Part shown: piece after piece, positions 50,668-58,660 of the stretch | Layout: each line of letters opens with the position of its first letter | Numbering within the stretch: the first letter of the stretch is position 1 | Origin: Polyangia bacterium | GTDB taxonomy: Bacteria; Myxococcota_A; Polyangia; Nannocystales; Nannocystaceae | NCBI GenBank assembly: GCA_030429545.1 | Contig: JAUIFF010000015.1 | Coordinates: 148,241-212,240, forward strand | DNA: 64,000 nt | Reading direction: 5' to 3' | Translations under genes and position numbers: made by a program | Notes under the pieces: model-generated | Told to the model about the DNA's origin: nothing | Databases searched by the model: none | The model's input: only the letters and a program-made list of their open reading frames with translations

Positions 50668-51755
50668 TGTGGCGGCGAGTGAAGTGCGTGTTCCCCCTGA
50701 TGATGGTTGTCGGCTGTGCGGTCGAACCGGTCCAGGGAACGTCGAGCACCGGAGTTCCTGACGACCCGACGCCCGAGCAACCAACACCGACCACGAGCAC
50801 GACCACCAATGCGGTGACCACCGAGCCGGAACCGGACATGGCCGGTGGGGCGACCTCGACGACTGGAACCGGAACGACAACCGGCATGTTGCCGGACTTC
50901 GGCGAGGGTGAAGGTTGCGACAAGATCGACGTTGTTTACGTGGTGTCGCCGTTCGTGCCCAAGGAACATCGGGCCACCGTCCGGGAAGGTGTCCTGCACT
51001 TCAATGAGCGATTGGTCGAAACGTTCACGCCAAACATCGACCTTCACATCATGGTCACCGACGAGATGATCGAGTGGACAGGTGAACAGTGCGAGTCAGA
51101 GTGCACGAGCAACGGATCGTGCGAAGCGAGCGGAAACCCGGAGTTCCCGTGCGGGGATCTGTTCAATGTACACCGGTGCGAGAAACTAGCAGGCGCGGCA
51201 CACATGTTTCCGATTGGTCTTGGAGCGGCAAACAGAATGTGCGGTGAGACGAAGCACATGCGGTTCCTCGATACGCAGACGCCAGATTTGCTAGGGAAAC
51301 TTGATTGTGCAACAAATAAGCGTCCATTCGATGGTGTGCTTGCTGGGCATCCAACGGATGCTTTGGTAACGGCTGTAACTGGCCAAGGACCCGACGACTG
51401 TAACCAGGGGTTTCTCCGCGATGACGCGATACTGTTCATCGTTTACATCACGAACCTGGCTGAACCATGGGACTGGCCGGGAACTCCGTCGCCTGAAGAG
51501 ACTGCCGCATTACTGTTTAGCGTGAAGAGCAAAGACCAGCTTGGGATCGCGGCATTACTCGGGGACAACACGCAACCGAACCCCACTTGTCAGCCGGGGT
51601 ACAACGTTGAACATAAGAAAAAAATCTTTACGCTTGTCGAAGATCTGATTCCGCATCACGTTTGGGGAAGTATTTGCGCACCAGATGTGCGCCCAGTTTT
51701 CGACGATGCGATCGAACTCATGCTCGACATGTGTATTAGCTACGTTCCGCAGTAG
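50667..51755 (+). CDS. Lipoprotein with Thr-rich linker and vWA-like domain
   Basis: 362 residues from ATG 50667: lipobox VVGC (Cys 17), Thr/Pro linker (PTPTTSTTTNAVTT), then a domain starting IDVVYVVSPFVPKE that resembles vWA folds without the intact DxSxS motif. Several Cys pairs. Exported surface protein of unknown role. Its stop touches that of the convergent lipoprotein gene. Confidence 0.7.
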   Translation: MWRRVKCVFPLMMVVGCAVEPVQGTSSTGVPDDPTPEQPTPTTSTTTNAVTTEPEPDMAGGATSTTGTGTTTGMLPDFGEGEGCDKIDVVYVVSPFVPKEHRATVREGVLHFNERLVETFTPNIDLHIMVTDEMIEWTGEQCESECTSNGSCEASGNPEFPCGDLFNVHRCEKLAGAAHMFPIGLGAANRMCGETKHMRFLDTQTPDLLGKLDCATNKRPFDGVLAGHPTDALVTAVTGQGPDDCNQGFLRDDAILFIVYITNLAEPWDWPGTPSPEETAALLFSVKSKDQLGIAALLGDNTQPNPTCQPGYNVEHKKKIFTLVEDLIPHHVWGSICAPDVRPVFDDAIELMLDMCISYVPQ

Positions 51756-53336
51756 TCACGGGTTCACAGCCTCGACCGCGGCTAGTGTCGTGTTGTTGCC
51801 TGCACGTTCACCGACGAGGTAAACCCTGCCGAACCTATCGACGGTGCTTCCAAGAATTCGGGAGAAGGCGACTGGAGAACTATATGGTTGGCCCCACAGA
51901 TCGAGTGTCGCCGCTCCGCTCGGTAAGTACTCGCCGGCAAAGATTGGCGTGTTCTCCGGGTGAATTGAGGCGGTGCTGTAACTCCCGCTTGGGGTATCCA
52001 GAATCGTCGACTGGATGGGAGAAAAGTCAGTCTTGAAGGTTGATGTGTGTACATGTTCTTCATTATCGACGGAACCGGCCAGCCACCCTCCTGCGAAGAG
52101 TCTGGTTTGCGTAGCTGAAATAGTTGCAAAAGATGATTGCGTAAGCTCATCTTCCCCCCATGTCGGAACGTGGAATTTCTCAACCAGTGAGAAGTTTTCA
52201 TATGCAAACAGGCTTCCTCGGGAAGGGCACCACTCTTCTGGTGAGTCGACGGTCGTGGTCCCTGAGAGAATGATACGGCCATCAGCAAGTACAAGGACGT
52301 CACTCGCTTGATTCCAAGCTTGCTTGACAACGCCATCAGCCGTACAAGTACTTGCATAGTCAGTCGCCCCAGTAACCTCACCATCTTGGACAATCCACAG
52401 ACGAGCATTCGACCCCTGATCTAGCTCGCGCCACCCCGATAAAAACACCCGCTGCTCAAACTCCGTATCAACTGCGACCCCGGTCACGTGCCCGTTGGGC
52501 AACTTGATCGCCGACGGCCAAACCGGTTGCCCGCTCACATCAAATTTCATGAGCCACGCCTGCCCGTTGAAATCGTTCCCGGCCACGAACACGTGACCCT
52601 GATTCGCCCGGTCAACCGCCATCGCTACCGGTGCCCAAGCACAGATCCCGTCGCCACAGAACGCATGCACCGCGCTCCGCAGGTTTAACTGCGTATCAAA
52701 ACGATGTAGCCACAGCTCGCCGCCGATGGCCATTGCAACCAGTGCTCCGTCTTCGGCTGCGAGGTCTCCCGCGACGACCGGGACGACGGCCGCGGCTGTC
52801 GACGGTATTACTCCCGGTTCCTGCCACTGTGCCCGTAGTGTTCCCCCGGTCGGTAAGTCTATGATTGTATCAGCATGTTTTTCGGACATCGCCCCGGTAC
52901 TTGCCCAAGCTCGAAGCGTCACGGTGTAGTTGCCATCAAACGTCTTCTCGCTCGTGATCGGCAGCTTCCACGGGAGCGAGGGATTTTTGACGCGCTCGAC
53001 TTCCTCGCCATCGCGCTCGAGCACCAGCTCGGTTTTCGTGGCGCCGATGATTTCCGCGTCGACCACCAGGGGGCCGGCTGCGTTGACGGTCAGTGGGGCG
53101 AAGAAATCGGCGATGGTTGGCGGCCGTCCGATGTCGAACTCGCCACCTCCTGACGTTTCGCTAGATTCCTCCGGCTCGCCGGTCGTGCCGGTTGTCGGCA
53201 TTGGCGTAGTGTCCTCGGGCTCGGCCCCGGTGGTTGTGTCGGAGTCTGAGAGTGCCGCGAGTTTGTCGTCGCGGATTTGGTCGACCAGGCTGCACCCGGC
53301 GAGGAGGAAGATGGGGAGGAGGGCGCGGTGTGTCAT
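51756..53336 (-). CDS. Beta-propeller-like lipoprotein of the kinase operon
   Basis: 526 residues from ATG 53336, overlapping the upstream stop. Lipobox LLAGC (Cys 15), Thr/Pro/Glu linker (TTGTTGEPEESSETSGGG), then an Ig-like segment and repeated WMxKFD / VFVAGND-type blades, suggesting a propeller. The last gene of a four-gene leftward operon with a kinase, so it may be a surface output or sensor. Confidence 0.75.
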   Translation of the reverse strand: MTHRALLPIFLLAGCSLVDQIRDDKLAALSDSDTTTGAEPEDTTPMPTTGTTGEPEESSETSGGGEFDIGRPPTIADFFAPLTVNAAGPLVVDAEIIGATKTELVLERDGEEVERVKNPSLPWKLPITSEKTFDGNYTVTLRAWASTGAMSEKHADTIIDLPTGGTLRAQWQEPGVIPSTAAAVVPVVAGDLAAEDGALVAMAIGGELWLHRFDTQLNLRSAVHAFCGDGICAWAPVAMAVDRANQGHVFVAGNDFNGQAWLMKFDVSGQPVWPSAIKLPNGHVTGVAVDTEFEQRVFLSGWRELDQGSNARLWIVQDGEVTGATDYASTCTADGVVKQAWNQASDVLVLADGRIILSGTTTVDSPEEWCPSRGSLFAYENFSLVEKFHVPTWGEDELTQSSFATISATQTRLFAGGWLAGSVDNEEHVHTSTFKTDFSPIQSTILDTPSGSYSTASIHPENTPIFAGEYLPSGAATLDLWGQPYSSPVAFSRILGSTVDRFGRVYLVGERAGNNTTLAAVEAVNP

Positions 53337-54133
53337 TAGAACGATCCTTGTAGGGTGAAACCGGCGAGACCTGGCCGGAGTGCTAGTTTTCGTTTTTGGT
53401 GGGCGAGGGTCAGGAGCGCGACGCCTGTGGCCAGCGATACGGAGGTCGCAATCCCGGTGCCGATCATCGCCCACTCTGCGGCCTTGGCCCGTTGGTAGAG
53501 CTGTTCATCGTGGCCTGGGGTGTCCCGGTAGGTCGTGAGGCGGTGGTTGAACACGATGCCTTCGGCTGCTAGGGCGAGCACTCCGGCGCCTGCTAGCGAG
53601 GTTGCTACGATTCCCGCGACCTTGGGTTTTCGAATCGCTGGAGTGCGGCCGTAGTCGACTTCTGGCTGGGGTACGAAGTTGCTGGCACCGATTGGGCGTT
53701 CGGTTTTTGGTTCGGTGAGTTCGTGTGTCGGTGGGGCGACTTCCTCGGCAACATCTTCCACGGGCTCCTCGGCGACATCTTCCACGGCCTCGGTCTCCTG
53801 ACACGCACCGAGCGAGTCTGTCGTCGCCTCAAACCATTCTTGCTGGGCGACAATCTCCGGCTCATCGGTTTTGGTCGCCGCAAGCAACTCGAGGCCGAGG
53901 CACAAATGTTGTGGCTCGCCCGTTGTCTCGTAAGCTCGCCGCCAGTTGCCCGCAGCGGCGAACACCATGGGCAAACGCGCGGGGCCGTCGGTGTTGTTGG
54001 CGAGCTCGGCCAGGGCCTCGGCCGCTTCTGCAAAGTTGCCCGCTGCTCCGGCCGTGCGTGCTTTGTCGAGGAGCTGCTCGGCTTCGGTCGGCGACGCGAC
54101 GAGTAGATAGGCGAACGCGATTGCGCTTGTCAT
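53336..54133 (-). CDS. Helical-repeat protein with two TM segments (kinase operon)
   Basis: 265 residues. N-terminal signal-like stretch, TPR-like helices (AGNFAEAAEALAELAN), Pro/Glu linker, then TM1 (IVATSLAGAGVLALAAEGIVF), a loop of about 30 residues, TM2 (TGIATSVSLATGVALLTLA), and a basic LRPGLAGFTLQ end. The same C-terminal layout occurs in the protein at 61882-63354. It overlaps the kinase gene by 4 bp. Confidence 0.75.
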   Translation of the reverse strand: MTSAIAFAYLLVASPTEAEQLLDKARTAGAAGNFAEAAEALAELANNTDGPARLPMVFAAAGNWRRAYETTGEPQHLCLGLELLAATKTDEPEIVAQQEWFEATTDSLGACQETEAVEDVAEEPVEDVAEEVAPPTHELTEPKTERPIGASNFVPQPEVDYGRTPAIRKPKVAGIVATSLAGAGVLALAAEGIVFNHRLTTYRDTPGHDEQLYQRAKAAEWAMIGTGIATSVSLATGVALLTLAHQKRKLALRPGLAGFTLQGSF

Positions 54134-55827
54134 TGGCTTTCACCCTTGTAGTTGAAGGTTCCGCGGAAGTTGCCGGCGGTTGGCAGCATGAGGAGGAGGC
54201 ATCTCCTTGGCATCGATGCGAGTGCAGGCCCGGCGATGCGTACCTCGCCCCCTCGCACGCGGTAGGACAGTTTCTGCGGTGGCACCTGGCACGAAGGCAA
54301 GGCGGCCGCGAGTGCCTGGCGAAACCGCTGCTTGGCCAGGTTGCGGCCCGATGGTTTGCGTGGCTTGGGCTTTGCTGGTGTCGAAGTGACCGAAGGGCTA
54401 GGTCGACTCGTAGGTGTGTCGGTTGGCTTGACTAGGTTGCGGGTCGAGGAGCTGTCCGGTTGATTTGTGACTGAAGGGCTAGGTTGGTTATCCGGTGGAT
54501 CCGCAAGTTGCTCGGCTAGGTTGTGGGTCGAGGAGCTACTCGGCTGACTTGTGACCGCAGGGCTAGGCTCGATCATCGGTTCGGTTGCAGGTTTCTCGGC
54601 CAGTACTCGGGTCGACGTTGCCGTTGTTGCTTCGCTTGTAGAGGCGATCGGGCTTGTCTCTAACACTCTAGGTTCAGTCTGAGTCACGGTCTCAGTCGAG
54701 CCGCTTTGTTGCGGCACGAGCGTTGTGGGCGGTGCCACGGTGGCCGCTGGTGCCGAGCTTCCTGAGTCGAGCAACGACGCCGTAAGCACGACGAGCAACG
54801 GAAACAGTGCAAATGCAAGAAATATCAGCCACCGCGATTTCAGTCCCCACCGCGGAAGTCGTGCGGGCACTTGGCGGATCCACGGGCGTAGCCTTGTTTG
54901 GTAGGCAAGGAGCCAGTCTTCGCGCACCCGCGTGAGCCACGGTGTATCGGTGGCGAGTTCGTAGGAGGTTGAGGGCTCGACCCCGAAGCAGCGGGCGAGG
55001 TCGTCGAGTTCCTGGGCGGCCACGGCCGCGCTTCGGTATCGGTGACTCAGCAACGAGTTTGTTGCATGTACTAGAAAATTACGAATCTGCCGGTCGAGAC
55101 TACGTGCTGGTCCATGGCCAGGATCGTAAAGCCGTCCGGTTAGCAACTTGTGCATAACGGCCCCCAGGGCGTAGATATCGGCAGCTTCGGTCGCCGGTTG
55201 GCCCGCTATCACTTCGGGGGCGCCGTAGCCCGGCGAGTGCAGCACGCTGGTCGTGACCACCCGCAGCTCGGGGTCGGTCATCGAGCCGAGGAGGTCGTAA
55301 AACTTTGGCAGGCGGCGGGCAATCCCGAGGTCGATGATAGTGATTCGTCCGTCGGCACTGCGAATCAGGTTGCGAGGGTTGATGTCACGGTGGACCACGC
55401 CCACGCGGTGGAGGTCCTGAAGGCCAGCACAGATTTGCCGACAAATGTCGATAGCCTCGGCGATGTCGAGTTTGTCCTTGGCCGCGATGTAGTCGTGCAG
55501 CGTGGTGCCGTGAATGTGGTCCATGACGTAGTGCGGGACCGGCTCGGTGCCATAGTTGTGTACGCGGACGACGTGAGGGCTGCGGACCTGGCGAAGCGAG
55601 CGGTACTCGGCCTGAAACCGGCGCGCGCCCTCGGGCCGCGTGAGCACTTTGACGGCGACCCGTGAGCGACTCACCGAACACAGGCCGCTGTAAACGACGG
55701 CGAAGTTGCCATAACCGAGTTGCCGATTGATAGCGATGGTGCCGATTGTTTTGCCCACCAACGACCGCTCGCGGTGTTCTGCGGCGAGTTTGTGAAAGGC
55801 GGTGACAATGACTGCATCGGATGTCAT
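54130..55827 (-). CDS. Ser/Thr protein kinase, membrane-anchored
   Basis: 565 residues. Eukaryote-like kinase domain (25-290): glycine loop GYGNFAVVYSG, VAVKVL (ATP Lys), catalytic HRDINPRNL, DLG in place of DFG, and APEV. One TM helix near 340-360 (WLIFLAFALFPLLVVLTASLL), a Ser/Thr/Pro linker with repeated SSSTHNL/SSSTRNL units, and a C-terminal domain of about 75 residues. It phosphorylates unknown substrates, probably the coupled regulator. Overlaps both neighbours by 4 bp. Confidence 0.9.
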   Translation of the reverse strand: MTSDAVIVTAFHKLAAEHRERSLVGKTIGTIAINRQLGYGNFAVVYSGLCSVSRSRVAVKVLTRPEGARRFQAEYRSLRQVRSPHVVRVHNYGTEPVPHYVMDHIHGTTLHDYIAAKDKLDIAEAIDICRQICAGLQDLHRVGVVHRDINPRNLIRSADGRITIIDLGIARRLPKFYDLLGSMTDPELRVVTTSVLHSPGYGAPEVIAGQPATEAADIYALGAVMHKLLTGRLYDPGHGPARSLDRQIRNFLVHATNSLLSHRYRSAAVAAQELDDLARCFGVEPSTSYELATDTPWLTRVREDWLLAYQTRLRPWIRQVPARLPRWGLKSRWLIFLAFALFPLLVVLTASLLDSGSSAPAATVAPPTTLVPQQSGSTETVTQTEPRVLETSPIASTSEATTATSTRVLAEKPATEPMIEPSPAVTSQPSSSSTHNLAEQLADPPDNQPSPSVTNQPDSSSTRNLVKPTDTPTSRPSPSVTSTPAKPKPRKPSGRNLAKQRFRQALAAALPSCQVPPQKLSYRVRGGEVRIAGPALASMPRRCLLLMLPTAGNFRGTFNYKGESQ

Positions 55828-56759
55828 GGCGCCCCCGGTGGCAAGATCGGGAGGCTGCGCAGAAGCGAGTTCGCTTCGCGCCTGCGCAACACCCTGGGCA
55901 GCTCGTCCGGCAGTGGGAGCGTAGGCGGCCCGACAATCTCAGCACGAATCGCACTGCCGAGGCGGTTTGTGCAGATACATAGGTTTTCCGGATCGAGGTA
56001 GGAGCAGCGAGCCCCGAGTAAACGAGAAACGTCCTGACGAGCCCGGCAAACGCGGGTACGCACGGCAGACTCCTTGATGTCCAGCAGGGTTGTCGCCGCA
56101 GCAATGTCGAGGCCGAGGACTTCAGTCAGCAGGTAGGCGAGCCGGCGAGCGGGGGTCACAGATTGGAGGGTCATGGCAAGACACCGATGGGCAAGCTCCC
56201 AAACCAGGACGCGCTGCTTAGGTGTATCTGCATTGACCGGGATCGTGGTGCCAGCCCGCAGCGCAAACTCGAGGTCGTAGAAATCGGCAGGAGGCGGGAG
56301 TGCGTCACGGAGCTTGCCGACGAGGTGGGCAAGCGGCGAGGATGTCTGTGAAGCCAGGCGGACAAGCTCGACCGAGGCGCGAGCGTCGGAGGTGGCGAGG
56401 TAGGCGAGCTTGAACAGCTGCGGATCGAGTTCGCGGTCGATCGAGGGGGACGGGGTGTTGGCGATGGCGACCATGGTTGGGTGGACCTTTCGTCCCAGTA
56501 ACTGTTTGCGAAGGAACTTTCTGAGTTTTCTCAGTGGAATGCTGTTTAGTGAGAAAATGGAGGTGCCATCGCGTTGTTCACGCGCAAGCGGGAGGCCGAG
56601 GGCCTGCAGCAGATCGAGAAGCCGGTAGATCGTGGCGCGACTCATCGACATGCGATCGGCCAAGACGGTGGCAGGCAGCGGGCTCTCCATGAGGAGGTAA
56701 GAAAGGCGGGTCAGCTTGTCGAGCTGCCGCACTTCGAGTGGTTTCAGGTGGATGTACAT
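55824..56759 (-). CDS. HTH / sigma-region-4-like regulator of the kinase operon
   Basis: 311 residues. N-terminal winged HTH (PATVLADRMSMSRATIYRLL), helical middle, then an ECF-sigma-like region 4 near 215-255 (YLLTEVLGLDIAAATTLL, ESAVRTRVCRARQDVSRLL) followed by a Cys-bearing tail (CSYLDPENLCICTN) like those in some ECF proteins. Sigma region 2 is not visible, so it is probably a regulator rather than a full sigma factor. It overlaps the kinase gene by 4 bp. Confidence 0.7.
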   Translation of the reverse strand: MYIHLKPLEVRQLDKLTRLSYLLMESPLPATVLADRMSMSRATIYRLLDLLQALGLPLAREQRDGTSIFSLNSIPLRKLRKFLRKQLLGRKVHPTMVAIANTPSPSIDRELDPQLFKLAYLATSDARASVELVRLASQTSSPLAHLVGKLRDALPPPADFYDLEFALRAGTTIPVNADTPKQRVLVWELAHRCLAMTLQSVTPARRLAYLLTEVLGLDIAAATTLLDIKESAVRTRVCRARQDVSRLLGARCSYLDPENLCICTNRLGSAIRAEIVGPPTLPLPDELPRVLRRREANSLLRSLPILPPGAP

Positions 56760-56863
56760 GTGGTTCCCCAGGAGGTGCCCGCTGAAAGCTCAGCTTGAGT
56801 TTGGGGCTTGCTCGTCCTTGAGGAAGGCCGTGGTTGGTTCGGCTAGGGTAGGGGATTTTGGTT

Positions 56864-56881
56864 TCGATGTATAGACATCGA
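56864..56881. promoter_or_regulatory. Dyad TCGATGT-ATAG-ACATCGA
   Basis: Perfect 7-bp arms 105 bp upstream of the kinase-operon start, in the 426-bp divergent gap 56760-57185. A second, weaker dyad (TACCCA/TGGGTA) follows near 56892-56913. Candidate operators for the regulator encoded first in the operon. Confidence 0.45.
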
Positions 56882-57014
56882 GTTGGTATATTACCCAGCG
56901 CTCCTAGTGGGTAGGTTATTTCGCTAGTCAATGCGTGCTCTGAGCAAGCGAGAGCGACGTGCTCGGGAAAGTGAGCATGGCCAGCGGCCCAAGTTGGGAG
57001 TACTCCTGAACAGT

Positions 57015-57136
57015 CCTGACTCATGGACCTGCTAACATTGTTAGGGTTTGTGGTTTTTCGCACGATTTTTTTTGGTCAGTTATAGTTTTCAGGGTATCGA
57101 ACGGTGTGCCAACGGTACTAACGTCCATGAGTCAGG
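57015..57136. repeat. 14-bp perfect inverted repeat flanking the next promoter region
   Basis: CCTGACTCATGGAC at 57015-57028 and its exact reverse complement at 57123-57136, 94 bp apart. Between them is a perfect dyad CTAACA-T-TGTTAG at 57032-57044. The arms enclose most of the AT-rich leader of the following gene. Confidence 0.6.
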
Positions 57137-57185
57137 GAGCGAAACTGACAATTCCCCGGTAACCTTTTATCGTCCGCCTTCTTCT

Positions 57186-58658
57186 ATGAAGTTACGAACA
57201 CAAGTTCTAATCGTAACCCTAGCCGGACTAGGGGTGAACGAGGGATGCTATCTGCAATGTTGCGCGGGTGGTGGGATCGCTGTTAACGAGGAGGGGGCAT
57301 GTCCTGGCGTATCGGCGAGCACGACTGTTGGATCGACGACATCGGTGGGGGGGCCAACAACAAGTTCAATAACGAACGATCCAACGACCGGTGAGCCGAC
57401 AACAACGGGTGAACCGACAACGGGTGAACCGACCGTCTCTACAACTGGGACCGAGGGGTCAACGGGGACGACTGGGCCAGAGTGTGGCAACGGCATGCGC
57501 GAGACAGACGAGGAGTGTGACTACGAAACCGACGGCGACAGCGACGGCTGCACGTTCTGCAACAATGATTGTAAGTGTGTCCACGTCTTGTCGATCGCAG
57601 CAGGTGAGGCACATGCCTGTGCGAGGATGGATGACGGCAGCCTTTGGTGTTGGGGCGACAACACGTATGGCCAGCTAGGATTTGGAACGGATACTGATAC
57701 GGGGACCGAAGACCCGGTGCCCGTTTCTCTCGCGGGCTGCACGGACACGGACGACTTTCCATTCGACGGCGAATACGAAGTCGTTGCCGGTGGCTTGGAG
57801 ACCTGTGTTTTAAGTAACGAAGACGATGGAACGGCATGTTGTTGGGGGACGCGTTTCAAGACCGAAGAGAACGACTCACTAGTCAAAGGTGAACGAAAAA
57901 TTCTTGAGCGAAAATATGACAATCTTGTACTCGGCGACGTCCGCGATTCCGATGGTGATTCTGGAAACGTCGGTATTATTTGTGGAGTAGATAAAATGAA
58001 AGAGAATACATATTGCTGGGGGAGGTATGGCAGTTTTCTCGCGGATACTGATACTGGCTCGGATACGGACGATTGGGATTGTGTCGATAGTGATCAACTA
58101 GTAGTAGTAGCCGAAAGCGATAGCAAGGCTCATCTTCATGGAGAAGCTGTCGAGTCTCTCGCGGTTGGGGATCGGCATGTGTGTTTCTCAACTAAAGATT
58201 CAACGATCTGTCGCGGCCGGAGGACGAGCAAGCAGGTTGCCCTTGGCAAACTTTGCAATAGTGCTACCGAACGATGCGCGGTAGTCGAGGTCGATGGATT
58301 CTCGAATCCTATCAAGACCTTCCGTTCTAGGAACAGCGTTTTTTCTGGATCGGATTTGTTTTTTTGGGGTGAGGGTATTTGTGAAGCAACAGGTATGGAT
58401 GTGAGCGGCGAGCTATTAGCGCTGTCGGAGATGTGTATATGCTGGCGGGATTTAAATGATAGCAAGGTAAAGTGTTCAGTCACAGTTAATGAGATGCCTA
58501 AAGAGTGCGGGGATTCAGACGGAGCATCTCAATTAGTGGCATCGGCAACGGCTCTCTATACACGGGACGGTGTGTACGTGGTGAAGCACAAGTTGAACGA
58601 CAACTGTGAGTGTAGTAGCGAAGAAATACTTGTTTTTCAACCAGAAACGAAGGAGTGA
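57186..58658 (+). CDS. RCC1-like lipoprotein
   Basis: 490 residues from ATG 57186: lipobox NEGC (Cys 21), Thr-rich linker of repeated TTGEPTTGEP units (about 60-95), a Cys repeat ECGNGMRETDEECD of the kind common in Myxococcota surface proteins, then RCC1-type blades (CARMDDGSLWCWGDNTYGQLG). The second half is more AT-rich. The next gene begins 2 bp after its stop, so the two form a unit. Confidence 0.8.
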   Translation: MKLRTQVLIVTLAGLGVNEGCYLQCCAGGGIAVNEEGACPGVSASTTVGSTTSVGGPTTSSITNDPTTGEPTTTGEPTTGEPTVSTTGTEGSTGTTGPECGNGMRETDEECDYETDGDSDGCTFCNNDCKCVHVLSIAAGEAHACARMDDGSLWCWGDNTYGQLGFGTDTDTGTEDPVPVSLAGCTDTDDFPFDGEYEVVAGGLETCVLSNEDDGTACCWGTRFKTEENDSLVKGERKILERKYDNLVLGDVRDSDGDSGNVGIICGVDKMKENTYCWGRYGSFLADTDTGSDTDDWDCVDSDQLVVVAESDSKAHLHGEAVESLAVGDRHVCFSTKDSTICRGRRTSKQVALGKLCNSATERCAVVEVDGFSNPIKTFRSRNSVFSGSDLFFWGEGICEATGMDVSGELLALSEMCICWRDLNDSKVKCSVTVNEMPKECGDSDGASQLVASATALYTRDGVYVVKHKLNDNCECSSEEILVFQPETKE

Positions 58659-58660
58659 TA

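Noticed and set aside
55150..55665. Rightward 171-residue frame inside the kinase gene
   Set aside because: Complement of the kinase catalytic region; no independent evidence.
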